From CADEED01 sp035525785 (GTDB taxonomy: Bacteria; Pseudomonadota; Gammaproteobacteria; Steroidobacterales; Steroidobacteraceae), in contig DATLDQ010000126.1 of NCBI GenBank assembly GCA_035525785.1, forward strand, positions 1 to 64,000: DNA of 64,000 nucleotides, in the 5' to 3' direction. Made by a program: the position numbers and the translations under genes. Shown piece after piece: positions 1 to 7,633 of this stretch. Numbering within the stretch: position 1 is the stretch's first letter; every line of letters starts with the position of its first letter. The notes below the pieces were generated by a model, which saw only the letters and a program-made list of their open reading frames with translations, had not been told where the DNA came from and made no database searches.

Positions 1-1
1 C

Positions 2-139
2 AAGATCGTCCCGCTGGCCGACACCATCCGCGGCTTCAAGGGCATTCTCGCCGGTGACTACGATCACCTGCCGGAACAGGCGTTCTACATGGTCGGCTCG
101 ATCGAAGAAGCGGTCGAGAAAGCCAAGACGCTGAACTAG
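2..139 (+). CDS. atpD: ATP synthase F1 subunit beta, C-terminal fragment
   Basis: This is the last 45 codons of the catalytic beta subunit of F1F0 ATP synthase; the gene begins before the window. The readable tail contains GDYDHLPEQAFYMVG followed by an acidic, alanine-rich end, which is the normal C-terminus of bacterial AtpD. It is followed after 16 bases by atpC in the usual atp operon order. The identification rests on this tail plus the neighbour. Confidence 0.93.
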   Translation, partial: KIVPLADTIRGFKGILAGDYDHLPEQAFYMVGSIEEAVEKAKTLN

Positions 140-155
140 TACACAGGGCACAAAG

Positions 156-587
156 ATGGCAACCGCAGCAGCGAACACGGTCCACGTCGACATCGTCAGC
201 GCCGAAGGCGAGATCTTCAGCGGGGCGGCGTCCATGGTGTTCGCTCCGGGCACGGACGGCGAACTCGGTATCGCGCCGCGTCATGCGCCGCTGCTCACGC
301 TCCTCAAGGCGGGTGAAGTCCGCGTGCAGACACCCGATGGCGCCGAGCAGCATTTTTTCGTCGGCGGCGGCGCGCTGGAGATTCAGCCCAACAAGGTCAC
401 CGTGCTCGCGGATACCGCGCTGCGCGCGAAGGATCTCGACGAGGCCGCGGCCCTGGCCGCGAAGCAGCGCGCCGAAGACGCGTTGCGCGGTGCAACCGAC
501 AAGATCGAGCAGGCGGAGGCCATGAAGGAAATCGTCCGCATGGCTGAGCAGATCAAGCTCATCCAGAAGTTGCGCAAGGGCAAGTAG
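156..587 (+). CDS. atpC: ATP synthase F1 subunit epsilon
   Basis: Encodes the 143-residue epsilon subunit, the central-stalk component that couples rotation to catalysis and can inhibit ATP hydrolysis. The N-terminal beta-sandwich (VHVDIVSAEGEIFSGAA, then GELGIAPRHAPLLT) is characteristic, and the C-terminal part is the expected alanine- and charge-rich helical hairpin. Length is typical. It is the last gene of the atp operon and is followed by a GC-rich stem-loop. The ATG at 156 is the only start that keeps the complete beta domain. Confidence 0.97.
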   Translation: MATAAANTVHVDIVSAEGEIFSGAASMVFAPGTDGELGIAPRHAPLLTLLKAGEVRVQTPDGAEQHFFVGGGALEIQPNKVTVLADTALRAKDLDEAAALAAKQRAEDALRGATDKIEQAEAMKEIVRMAEQIKLIQKLRKGK

Positions 588-604
588 TCAGGCGCTTCGC
601 CGCA

Positions 605-629
605 GCGGCCCCTCACGTAGATGGGCCGC
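605..629 (+). terminator. GC-rich stem-loop after the atp operon
   Basis: A perfect 7-bp stem, GCGGCCC paired with GGGCCGC, encloses an 11-base loop 17 bases after the atpC stop codon. No T-run follows on the plus strand, so it is not a textbook intrinsic terminator. It could stabilise the 3' end of the atp message or assist termination. The role is inferred from position and structure. Confidence 0.4.
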
Positions 630-688
630 GGGTTCAGAATCAATCCAGGGTGCGTCCGCCGGTTTCGCACGGCATATTCGTCTCCTGG

Positions 689-1075
689 ATGAACACGCTC
701 ACGAACTTCGAAGTCATCGGCAAGCGGGCTTTCTATCGCCCCAGCGCCAGGGTCAGTTTCGAGGAGGCCGTCGACCTGGTCGCCGAATCCCTGAGGCAGG
801 CGCGTGAGCTCGACCTGCGCAGCATCCTGGTCAATACCAGCGGGTTCATGGGCATGAGTCCACCCTCCATCTTCGGCCGTCACTCGATGGCGGTGAAATG
901 GGCCGAGAGCGCCGGCTCGCAGCTGCATGTCGCGCTGGTCGCCCGTCCCGAGCTCATCGACCCTGACAAGATCGGTGTGCTCATGGCCCAGAATCGGGGT
1001 GTCTCCGCCGAGGTGTTCACGACCGAGCTGGCGGCGATCGCCTGGCTCGATTCGCGTCACGACAACAAGGTCTGA
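689..1075 (+). CDS. SpoIIAA/STAS-like small cytoplasmic protein
   Basis: A protein of 128 residues without signal peptide or membrane segment. The alternation of strands and helices, including SILVNTSGF and a C-terminal AAIAWLDS helix, resembles SpoIIAA-like (STAS/SEC14 fold) stand-alone proteins, but no catalytic motif is visible. A GTG at 650 would add 13 residues; I prefer the ATG at 689 because a CATATT -10-like box ends 10 bases before it and the extra residues look non-native. Its stop overlaps by context with the next gene (TGAATG). Function unknown. Confidence 0.65.
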   Translation: MNTLTNFEVIGKRAFYRPSARVSFEEAVDLVAESLRQARELDLRSILVNTSGFMGMSPPSIFGRHSMAVKWAESAGSQLHVALVARPELIDPDKIGVLMAQNRGVSAEVFTTELAAIAWLDSRHDNKV

Positions 1076-1720
1076 ATGCCCGCTGCACCGCTGCCCGCAG
1101 GCGATTTCTCCGACTGGCTGCGCGCCATGCGTCGCGCGCTGGCCGGCGAAGGCGAAATGGACGTCGCCTGCGGCGACTGCCGCGGCTGCTGCGTCTCGTC
1201 CTACTACGTGAAGGTGCGTGACCGCGAGGCGGACGCCATCGCGTCCATCGGGGCCAGCATCGGCGACCGCGGCCTCGAACCCGGCCCGGCCGGCAGCCGG
1301 CTCATGGGTTTCCATGCCAACGGCCACTGCCTCATGCTCCGCGACGGCAACTGCTCTATCTACCAGCATCGGCCCGAGACCTGCCGCACCTACGACTGCC
1401 GCGTGTTCACCGCCGCCGGCATGAACGCCGGACCCGACAAGCCCGTGATCAACGAGCGCGTGGCCCGCTGGGAATTCAATTTCCCGACCGACGGCGACCG
1501 CGAGGAACAGCGCGCCGTCGCGGCTGCGGCGACGTTCCTGCGCCAGCATCCCGTGCGATTCCCCGGCGGTCACGTCCCGTCGCGGCCCAGCGAGGTGGCG
1601 GTGCTGGCCATCAAGGCGTACGAGGTGTTCCTCGATTCCCCCGACAATGACGCGGAGCTGCGTACCGCGCTCATCGACGCCGTGACCGGCTTCGAACGCG
1701 CCGCCCAGCGGGGAGTTTGA
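1076..1720 (+). CDS. YkgJ-family cysteine cluster (metal-binding) protein
   Basis: Encodes 214 residues with the cysteine pattern of the YkgJ / UPF0153 family: CGDCRGCC near residue 28, then HCLMLRDGNCSIYQHRPETC and YDCRVF about 60 residues later. The family is thought to bind zinc or an iron-sulfur centre; no reaction is established. The ATG directly follows the previous stop codon, so translation is probably coupled, and the next gene starts at the base after its own stop. No signal peptide. Confidence 0.8.
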   Translation: MPAAPLPAGDFSDWLRAMRRALAGEGEMDVACGDCRGCCVSSYYVKVRDREADAIASIGASIGDRGLEPGPAGSRLMGFHANGHCLMLRDGNCSIYQHRPETCRTYDCRVFTAAGMNAGPDKPVINERVARWEFNFPTDGDREEQRAVAAAATFLRQHPVRFPGGHVPSRPSEVAVLAIKAYEVFLDSPDNDAELRTALIDAVTGFERAAQRGV

Positions 1721-2263
1721 ATGCCTCGCTACGTCGCCTTGTTCCGCGGCATCAACGTCGGCAAGGCCAAGCGAATCGCCATGGCCGACCTGCGCGCGCT
1801 GCTCGAGACGCTCGGCTTCGCCGATGTCGCCACGCTGCTCAACTCGGGCAACGCAGTGTTCACCGCGCCCGCCGGCGCGCCCGCGAAGATCGCCGGCCGC
1901 ATCCGGGCCGAAGTCGCGAAGAAGCTCGGGGTCGATGCGCTGGTCATCGTGAAATCCGGCAAGGACATCGCCGCCATCATCGCCGGCAACCAGCTCGAGA
2001 AGCTCGCCACCGATCATTCGCGACTGCTCGTGGCCGTCGCCAACGACACGCGTCGTATCGCGGCGCTGGAAAAATTCACCAGCGCGAAGTGGGGCGACGA
2101 GCGCGTGCACGTCGGCAAGCACGCGGCCTATCTGTGGTGCGCGCATGGCATCCTCGAAAGCAAGGCGGCGACCGCGCTGCTGACCGATCTCGCCGATCTC
2201 GGCACGACGCGCAACTGGGCCACGGTGCAGAAGATCCACGCGCTCATGCGGTCGAAGGGATGA
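1721..2263 (+). CDS. DUF1697 family protein
   Basis: A 180-residue protein that begins MPRYVALFRGINVGKAKRI and continues with LLETLGFADVATLLNSGNAV, the diagnostic N-terminal pattern of DUF1697. The family is widespread, cytoplasmic and of unknown function. The start codon abuts the stop of the YkgJ-like gene, and the end overlaps the next start by ATGA, so the three genes probably form one transcript. Confidence 0.88.
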   Translation: MPRYVALFRGINVGKAKRIAMADLRALLETLGFADVATLLNSGNAVFTAPAGAPAKIAGRIRAEVAKKLGVDALVIVKSGKDIAAIIAGNQLEKLATDHSRLLVAVANDTRRIAALEKFTSAKWGDERVHVGKHAAYLWCAHGILESKAATALLTDLADLGTTRNWATVQKIHALMRSKG

Positions 2264-2667
2264 TGGCTTTCCCGCGTTGGCAACCGCCGTTGCTTGCGCT
2301 CATGGCCGCGACGCTGGCTGGCTGCGCGCCGCCAGAACCGCCGCCGCAACCCCGCGGACTCTTCGTGGTCGTGCACATCCCCGAAGGGCTGATTCCGCTC
2401 GAGCGTGCCGCCAGGTACGAAGAGCCGCTGGGCCAGGCGCTCGAAGCCCGCGGCCTTGGCGAAGTGAGCGGCGGCGGCAGCCAGATGAGCCCGCCCAGGC
2501 CGGACGGCACTCACGAAATCATCTCGATAGACATCGACGTCGATCTCGCCGACGCCGCGCACGGGTTGCCCGCGCTGCGCGAAGAGCTGCACAAGCTCCA
2601 TCCGCCGCCCGGGACGCAGCTCGCCTATACCGGCGCCGATGGCAGCCCGGTGCAGGAAGCGTTTTGA
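2260..2667 (+). CDS. Small lipoprotein of unknown function
   Basis: A 135-residue protein with a lipoprotein signal: a hydrophobic stretch followed by the lipobox LAGC at about residues 19-22, then a proline-rich linker. The mature part (about 110 residues) shows no domain I recognise; it contains an acidic ISIDIDVDLADA segment. The start overlaps the DUF1697 stop (ATGA), indicating coupling; a second ATG three bases later is equally possible. Probably anchored in the outer or inner membrane facing the periplasm. Confidence 0.75.
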   Translation: MMAFPRWQPPLLALMAATLAGCAPPEPPPQPRGLFVVVHIPEGLIPLERAARYEEPLGQALEARGLGEVSGGGSQMSPPRPDGTHEIISIDIDVDLADAAHGLPALREELHKLHPPPGTQLAYTGADGSPVQEAF

Positions 2668-2770
2668 TCGCAGCGGACGGGTGGTAGCTAGCGGCCGATG
2701 ACTGGCGACTGCGCCGACGAGCGGTTGCCACTGCCCGATGACGGACATGCGGCCGCAACCATCGCGGGCG

Positions 2771-2776
2771 TATCCT
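2771..2776 (+). promoter_or_regulatory. -10-like box TATCCT of a possible leaderless gene
   Basis: TATCCT ends six bases before the ATG at 2783, so transcription would begin at or next to the start codon. There is no Shine-Dalgarno sequence between them. No convincing -35 element is visible. The assignment is inferred and mainly helps to choose the start of the following small gene. Confidence 0.3.
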
Positions 2777-2782
2777 CTTTGC

Positions 2783-3013
2783 ATGTGCCCCGGAAATGAC
2801 AACCAGGTCGATTGGACGGCAGCCGCAACACCCCAGGGCGAGCGGGTGCGACCGAGCCTCGCGCGATCCCCGGATCGAAATCCGAAGCCCAAAGCCATTC
2901 CGCAGACCCGGCGTGCCGTCATGGATACGCTGCTCGGCGAGAACAACCTGTCGGCATCGGAAATAGGCGGCAACGATCCTTACAACGCGACCGGGCGGCA
3001 GTTCCGCCGCTGA
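2783..3013 (+). CDS. Small hypothetical protein ending DPYNATGRQFRR
   Basis: A polar, unstructured-looking protein of 76 residues with a distinctive end: NNLSASEIGGNDPYNATGRQFRR. It lacks cysteines after the start region, membrane segments and a signal peptide. The ORF can be extended to an ATG at 2738, but the -10-like TATCCT immediately before 2783 and the lack of a ribosome binding site favour the shorter form. An alternative is a start at 2921 giving only the last 30 residues. It sits alone between the lipoprotein and glmU. Function unknown; coding status rests on sequence character only. Confidence 0.5.
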   Translation: MCPGNDNQVDWTAAATPQGERVRPSLARSPDRNPKPKAIPQTRRAVMDTLLGENNLSASEIGGNDPYNATGRQFRR

Positions 3014-3075
3014 ACCCAAGCGGCGGGAAGGGCGCTGGCACTGGGTCACAGCGCACGCTGCGGATGGCGCGCCGA

Positions 3076-3106
3076 TTGACCGAAGCCGCGCGCAACCCGC
3101 TAAACT
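3076..3106 (+). promoter_or_regulatory. Candidate glmU promoter
   Basis: TTGACC at 3076-3081 and TAAACT at 3101-3106 are separated by 19 bases, somewhat longer than optimal. The -10 box ends nine bases before the glmU ATG, so the leader would be only a few bases long and no ribosome binding site is seen. This implies glmU has its own promoter here rather than being read only from the atp operon. Confidence 0.4.
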
Positions 3107-3115
3107 CGCGGCCGC

Positions 3116-4492
3116 ATGAAACTCGCCGTCGTCATCCTCGCTGCCGGCCAGGGCAAGCGAATGAAATCCGATTTGCCGAAGGTGCTGCAGCCCCTTGCCG
3201 GGGTGCCGCTGCTCGGCCATGTTGTTAGGCGTGCGCGCGCTCTCTCGCCGTCGTCGATCCACGTGGTGTACGGCCACGGCGGCGATGCGGTGCGCGCCAC
3301 GATCACCGATCCCGACATCCGCTGGGCGCTGCAGGCGGAGCAGCTCGGCACCGGCCACGCCGTGATGCAGGCCATGCCCAACGTGGCCGACGACGAGCTC
3401 GTGCTCATCCTGTACGGCGACGTGCCACTCATCGACGGCGGCACGCTGCGCCAGCTCGTCGCCGGTGCGGGCGCGAAATCCATGGGGCTCCTCACGGTCG
3501 CGTTGCAGGATCCGACCGGCTACGGCCGCATCGTGCGCAGCGCGCGCGGCGCCATCCAGAAGATCGTCGAGCAGAAGGATGCCAGCAAGGCGCAGCTCAA
3601 GATCAAGGAAGGCAACAGCGGCATCATGGCGGTGCCCGCCAAACTACTGCGCAGGTGGCTGGGCAAGCTCAGGAACGCCAATGCGCAGGGCGAGTACTAC
3701 CTGACCGACATCATCGCCATGGCGGTCAAGGACAAGGTCAAGGTCGTGCCATTGATCGCGCCGACGCAGGCCGAGGTGCTCGGCATCAACGACAAGGTGC
3801 AGCTGGCCGAGCTCGAGGCTATGCATCGCGCGGCGCGTGCGCGCGAGCTCATGGTCGCCGGTGCCACTCTCGTCGACCCGGCGCGCATCGACGTGCGTGG
3901 CGAAGTCACGCTCGGTCGGGACGTGGTCATCGAACCCAACGTGCTGTTGGAAGGACAGGTGTCGCTGGGCGACCGCGTGCGCGTCGGGCCGAACGTGGTG
4001 TTGCGAGACGTCGCGATCGGCGCCGACAGCGTGATCCATGCAAACTCGGTGCTCGAGCAGAGCGAGCTCGGCACGGGTTGCCTCATCGGTCCGTATGCGC
4101 GCGTGCGGCCCGGCAGCAAGCTCGCGGCCAACGTGCACGTCGGCAACTTCGTCGAGCTCAAGAAGACCGTGGTGGGCGAGGGCAGCAAGGCCAATCACCT
4201 CACTTATCTCGGCGACGCCGTGATCGGCCAGGGCGTGAACGTCGGCGCAGGCACCATCACCTGCAACTACGACGGCGCGAACAAGTCGACCACCACCATC
4301 GAAGATGGCGCGTTCATCGGCTCCGGCAACATGCTGGTGGCCCCGGTGCGCATCGGCAAGGACGCGACCACTGGCGCCGGCAGCACCATCACCAAGGACG
4401 CGCCCGACGGCCAGCTCACGCTGACCCGCGGCAAGCAGATGACCATCGATGGCTGGAAGCGTCCGCAGAAGCCGGACAAGAAGAAAACCTGA
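3116..4492 (+). CDS. glmU: Bifunctional GlcNAc-1-phosphate uridyltransferase / glucosamine-1-phosphate acetyltransferase
   Basis: GlmU (458 residues) makes UDP-GlcNAc, the precursor of peptidoglycan and lipopolysaccharide, by acetylating glucosamine-1-phosphate and then transferring UMP. The N-terminal nucleotidyltransferase half carries LAAGQGKRMKSDLPK (residues 9-22) and YGDVPLI; the C-terminal half is a left-handed beta-helix of hexapeptide repeats with the acetyltransferase residues in NHLTYLGDA and ITCNYDG. Length and domain order are standard. In many gammaproteobacteria glmU and glmS are adjacent after atpC; here they are 5 kb apart. Confidence 0.98.
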   Translation: MKLAVVILAAGQGKRMKSDLPKVLQPLAGVPLLGHVVRRARALSPSSIHVVYGHGGDAVRATITDPDIRWALQAEQLGTGHAVMQAMPNVADDELVLILYGDVPLIDGGTLRQLVAGAGAKSMGLLTVALQDPTGYGRIVRSARGAIQKIVEQKDASKAQLKIKEGNSGIMAVPAKLLRRWLGKLRNANAQGEYYLTDIIAMAVKDKVKVVPLIAPTQAEVLGINDKVQLAELEAMHRAARARELMVAGATLVDPARIDVRGEVTLGRDVVIEPNVLLEGQVSLGDRVRVGPNVVLRDVAIGADSVIHANSVLEQSELGTGCLIGPYARVRPGSKLAANVHVGNFVELKKTVVGEGSKANHLTYLGDAVIGQGVNVGAGTITCNYDGANKSTTTIEDGAFIGSGNMLVAPVRIGKDATTGAGSTITKDAPDGQLTLTRGKQMTIDGWKRPQKPDKKKT

Positions 4493-4539
4493 TGCGCCAC
4501 GCCCGGCGCTGACTATCGCGCGAACGGCGCAGGAGAAGC

Positions 4540-4989
4540 ATGGCCCGGCTTGTCCGCTTCGTAGCCTTGCACATCGTCCCCGAGGGTGAATGCGCGCAGC
4601 CATGCGCGATGCGCGCGCCCGCTCGCTTCGCCGTCCTGCTCGCGCGCACCCCGCGGGGTATCACCCTGGTGTCGAGCCGCTACCGCAAGGTCTGGGAACT
4701 GCCGGGCGGTCTCATCGACCCGGGCGAAAGCGCCCGCGACTGCGCGGCGCGCGAGTTTCGCGAGGAGACCGGCGGTGAGCCCGGCGAGGCGGCCGATCTC
4801 GAGTGGCTGGGTCTGGTCGAGGTGAACGACGGCGGTACACATTTCGGCGGCGTTTTCGGCTGTACTGCCCGGCACGTGCCCGAAAGCTTCGACAATGCGG
4901 AGACCTGCGGACTGGCTTTCTGGACCCGGGGAAACTCGCCGCAACCTCTGGGCCACGCCGATTCTGCATTGCTCAATCGCTTCGGCTGA
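4540..4989 (+). CDS. NUDIX hydrolase
   Basis: A 149-residue cytoplasmic protein with a complete Nudix box, GGLIDPGESARDCAAREF then REETGG, at about residues 55-78. Such enzymes hydrolyse nucleoside diphosphates linked to another moiety, but the substrate cannot be inferred here. The stretch around the start is normal (GCAGGAGAAGC before ATG, a good ribosome binding site). A DinB-like gene follows after seven bases. Confidence 0.88.
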   Translation: MARLVRFVALHIVPEGECAQPCAMRAPARFAVLLARTPRGITLVSSRYRKVWELPGGLIDPGESARDCAAREFREETGGEPGEAADLEWLGLVEVNDGGTHFGGVFGCTARHVPESFDNAETCGLAFWTRGNSPQPLGHADSALLNRFG

Positions 4990-4996
4990 CGCGAAA

Positions 4997-5521
4997 ATGG
5001 CGGCCATGCACCCGATCACCCTGGCCGCGCTCGAGGCGTTTCCCGACGAGCTCGAAAAGCATTACGCCGCGTTCCCGCGCGAGTTCGTCCATTGGACGCC
5101 CGCTTCCTGGGACGGCGTGCCCAGCGAACGCTTCACGGCCATCGAGCAGATCTGCCACGTGCGCGACATCGAAATCGAGGGTTACCACCCGCGGTTCGCG
5201 CGCACGCTCGACGAAGACGTGCCGTTGCTGCCGTCCATCGACAGCGAGGCCGTGGCGCTCGAGCGCAACTACGGCGACGAAGATCCGGCGCAGGTGTTCG
5301 CCGATTTCCGCCGCGCGCGGGCCAAGACAATCGCGCTGCTGCGCGGCCTCGACGACCGCCAGCTCGACCGCCGCGCGACTTTCGAAGGCTATGGCCCGGT
5401 GTCGCTGCGCGCACTGGTGCACTACCTGTGCAGCCACGACCAGCAGCATTTGGCCGGGCTGCAATGGTTGTTAGGGAAGGCGTCCGCCACCCGCGCGGTG
5501 CCGGCGAAGGGTCGCGCGTGA
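4997..5521 (+). CDS. DinB superfamily putative metal-dependent enzyme
   Basis: A 174-residue four-helix-bundle protein of the DinB/YfiT type (not DNA polymerase IV). Probable metal ligands are the histidine in ICHVRDIE and the HDQQHL motif near the C-terminus. The ORF could be opened further upstream inside the NUDIX gene, but the ATG at 4997 lies just after the NUDIX stop and gives the normal family length. Members act as thiol transferases or are uncharacterised; no specific substrate is suggested. Confidence 0.78.
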   Translation: MAAMHPITLAALEAFPDELEKHYAAFPREFVHWTPASWDGVPSERFTAIEQICHVRDIEIEGYHPRFARTLDEDVPLLPSIDSEAVALERNYGDEDPAQVFADFRRARAKTIALLRGLDDRQLDRRATFEGYGPVSLRALVHYLCSHDQQHLAGLQWLLGKASATRAVPAKGRA

Positions 5522-5582
5522 TGCGCCTGGCGATCCTCCCGATCGCGCTGCTGGGTCTCGCGCCCGGCGAGGAAGACCATCC

Positions 5583-6089
5583 ATGAAGCGCGTGACGCTC
5601 GCCGCATTCGCGATCTTCACGTTCATCGCGGGCGCTCCCGCCGCGGGCACCTGGTGCCTGGGCCTGGACAGCCTCGGTCCCATCCGCGCGGGCATGACCG
5701 TCGAGCAGGTTCTGAAGCTCGCCGACTTTTCCGGCATGGAGCGCAAGCAGGCGGCGGAAGAGTGCTGGTACCTGCGATACGGCCGGAAGAATGAGGGGCC
5801 TGCGTTCCAGCTCATGATCATCGGCGGTCGTGTGGCGCGCATCGAGCTACTTGGAGTCCTTCATACCTACTCGGGAGTCCGCCTCGGCACCCCGGAAGAC
5901 GATCTCGCACGACTGTACGGCCCGCGCCTCGACGTCCAGCCCCACAAGTACGACGAGAAAGGCCACACCATCACCTGGCGCTCCCCGGATGGCGCGCATG
6001 GCCTGCGCTTCGAGACTTCCTCCGGCAAGGTCACCGCGATCCAGTCCGGACCCTGGGACCATCTCAACTACGTGGAAGGATGTTCGTGA
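5583..6089 (+). CDS. Exported protein of unknown function
   Basis: A 168-residue protein with a clear Sec signal peptide (MKRVTLAAFAIFTFIAGAPAAG, shown in two parts: charged MKR then a hydrophobic core and an AxA-type site). The mature part has a GPIRAGMTVEQVLKLADF segment and two cysteines, resembling small periplasmic proteins of the SmpA/BLIP-like fold, but this is only an impression. It ends overlapping the next start (TGATG), so the two are coupled. Confidence 0.7.
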   Translation: MKRVTLAAFAIFTFIAGAPAAGTWCLGLDSLGPIRAGMTVEQVLKLADFSGMERKQAAEECWYLRYGRKNEGPAFQLMIIGGRVARIELLGVLHTYSGVRLGTPEDDLARLYGPRLDVQPHKYDEKGHTITWRSPDGAHGLRFETSSGKVTAIQSGPWDHLNYVEGCS

Positions 6090-6346
6090 TGCTGCAACTA
6101 CGCCCCAACTGCGAATGCTGTGACCGCGACCTCGCGGGCGACTCAGCCGAGGCGTTCATCTGCACCTACGAATGCACGTTCTGTGCTGACTGCGCCAACG
6201 AGACGCTCCAGGGCAAATGCCCGAACTGCGGGGGCGAGCTCGTGCGACGTCCGCGCCGCCCGGCCGAGAAGCTGCTCAAGGATCCGGCATCGACGGTTCG
6301 CGTGCTCAAACCGCAGGGCTGCGGCAGGCAAACGCGCGTTGCCTGA
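6089..6346 (+). CDS. DUF1272 cysteine-rich protein
   Basis: An 85-residue protein matching the DUF1272 pattern: LRPNCECCDRDL, then FICTYECTFCADC and GKCPNCGGEL. The paired cysteines indicate a zinc-ribbon-like fold. The function of the family is unknown. I chose the ATG at 6089, which overlaps the previous stop, over one nine bases earlier, because it begins directly with the conserved MLQLRP. The following gene overlaps its end. Confidence 0.87.
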   Translation: MLQLRPNCECCDRDLAGDSAEAFICTYECTFCADCANETLQGKCPNCGGELVRRPRRPAEKLLKDPASTVRVLKPQGCGRQTRVA

Positions 6347-6857
6347 AACGGCGCTCATCTGCCGCGTGCCGGAGGCGGAGCGCTACATCGCGCATCACCG
6401 GCAGCGTTTCGATCCGCCCGCGCGGCGCAACGTGCCGGCGCACGTCACCATCCTGTATCCCTTCGTGCCGCCCGGGGAAGTGGACGCGGACGCCGAGCAA
6501 CGCTTGCGGGCCGTCGCGGGCGCGGTGCCGGCGTTCGACTATCGCCTGCGTGAGACACGGCGATTCCCGTCGTCGTTGTATCTCGCGCCCGAACCCGGCG
6601 ACTCCTTCTCGAAGCTCACGGACCTGGTGCATCGCGCCTTCCCCGACTATCCACCATTCGAGGGAAAATTCGATGTGGTGGTGCCGCACGTGACGGTGGC
6701 GCATGGCGACGAACCACAGCTCTGCGAGATCGAAGTGGAGCTGCGCATCGCGCTTCCGGGGTCGGGCATACCGGCACGCTGCGCCGAGATGGTGCTCATC
6801 GAGAACGGCAGCGGCATCTGGCAACCCCTGCGCACGTTCCCGCTGGGCCCGGGCTAG
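6339..6857 (+). CDS. 2'-5' RNA ligase / cyclic phosphodiesterase-like protein (TTG start)
   Basis: A 172-residue protein with the two HxTx motifs that define the 2H phosphoesterase superfamily: HVTILYPF near residue 34 and HVTVAHG near residue 120. Members hydrolyse cyclic phosphodiesters or ligate 2'-5' RNA ends. The only early in-frame start is a TTG at 6339 inside the end of the DUF1272 gene; a GTG at 6366 is an alternative. The overlap suggests translational coupling with DUF1272. Confidence 0.8.
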   Translation: MPETALICRVPEAERYIAHHRQRFDPPARRNVPAHVTILYPFVPPGEVDADAEQRLRAVAGAVPAFDYRLRETRRFPSSLYLAPEPGDSFSKLTDLVHRAFPDYPPFEGKFDVVVPHVTVAHGDEPQLCEIEVELRIALPGSGIPARCAEMVLIENGSGIWQPLRTFPLGPG

Positions 6858-6937
6858 CCGCACGACCGTCACCGTCCCACAGCGCGCGGGGATGTGGGCC
6901 TGCTCTCGCGCCGGGCCTCTCATGCTCCACTGTGGGC

Positions 6938-7087
6938 ATGATCCGCAAGCTCCCCGGTGGCCAGTACCGCCTGTATTCGCGCAAGGTGAACCCGAAGACG
7001 CGCAAGCGTCGCAACCTCGGCACGTTCGCCACGCGTGCCGCCGCGGAGAAGCACGAGCGCGCGGTGCAATTCTTCAAGCGGCACTAG
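6938..7087 (+). CDS. Small basic protein of 49 residues
   Basis: MIRKLPGGQYRLYSRK begins a short, strongly basic protein that continues with RKRRNLGTFATRAAAEKHE and ends QFFKRH. The composition (about a third Arg/Lys), the GGQYRLYSRK strand and the AAEKHERAVQFFK helix suggest a small folded nucleic-acid-binding protein like those often annotated only as hypothetical in proteobacteria. It is below common length cut-offs. It lies between two supported genes and ends 17 bases before the next start. Confidence 0.68.
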   Translation: MIRKLPGGQYRLYSRKVNPKTRKRRNLGTFATRAAAEKHERAVQFFKRH

Positions 7088-7092
7088 TTCGA

Positions 7093-7098
7093 TAGACT
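7093..7098 (+). promoter_or_regulatory. -10-like box TAGACT before a GTG start
   Basis: TAGACT ends six bases before the GTG at 7105, with no ribosome binding site between them. TTCTTC at 7070-7075 gives 17-base spacing as a weak -35. The geometry would give a leaderless message for the GyrI-like gene. Confidence 0.3.
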
Positions 7099-7104
7099 GG
7101 CCAC

Positions 7105-7572
7105 GTGAAGATCACGTTGGTCGAACGACAGTCCGCCAGGGTTGCCGCCCTGCGATACACGGGCCCTCGCGGTGCGCCCCTCGCGCGATTCTGGCGTGCG
7201 ACGGTGGGGCCGCTGCTCGCGGAACATGGCCTGCTCGACTGCCCGCGTTATGGCGTGATGCTGGACGATCCCGGCGCCACGCTGCCCGACCGATGCCACT
7301 ACGACGCCTGCGTCGAAATTCCCGCGGGCCTCACACTCCCCGACGCCGTGGAGGCCACGATCCCGGGCGGCCGGCATGCGGTCACGCATTTCAAGGGAAC
7401 CGCGGCGGAGATCGGCGCGGCGTGGACGCAGTTCGTCGGCGCCGCGCTTGCCGATTGCACGACGCGCCGCGACGCGGGCCGGCGTCCCTACGAACACTAC
7501 CCGCGTGGGGCGGTCTTCGATTCGCGCACCGGCATGTTCGACTGCGAGCTCTGCCTGCCGGTGAGTAGCTAG
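7105..7572 (+). CDS. GyrI-like / AraC effector-binding domain protein
   Basis: A stand-alone 155-residue GyrI-like small-molecule-binding domain. Visible hallmarks are VERQSARVAALRYTGPRG at the N-terminus, YGVMLDDPG, YDACVEIP, and the C-terminal PRGAVFDSRTGMFDCELCLPV. These domains bind hydrophobic or cationic compounds and often act as free-standing sensors or gyrase inhibitors (SbmC). The GTG start is chosen because the conserved first strand begins there. No helix-turn-helix is attached. Confidence 0.8.
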   Translation: MKITLVERQSARVAALRYTGPRGAPLARFWRATVGPLLAEHGLLDCPRYGVMLDDPGATLPDRCHYDACVEIPAGLTLPDAVEATIPGGRHAVTHFKGTAAEIGAAWTQFVGAALADCTTRRDAGRRPYEHYPRGAVFDSRTGMFDCELCLPVSS

Positions 7573-7633
7573 TGGCCGCCGTGTCAATGCGCGACCGCGT
7601 CGGGGGCAACTTCCGCCACGTCGAGAAATCCCG

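Noticed and set aside
383..2239. Minus-strand frame of 618 codons opposite atpC and the genes up to 2.2 kb
   Set aside because: Antisense shadow of several recognised genes; no conserved motif.
5521..5586. 21-codon frame (MRLAILPIALLGL...) between the DinB-like and exported-protein genes
   Set aside because: Looks like a truncated signal peptide but is very short, overlaps both neighbours and has no supporting evidence.
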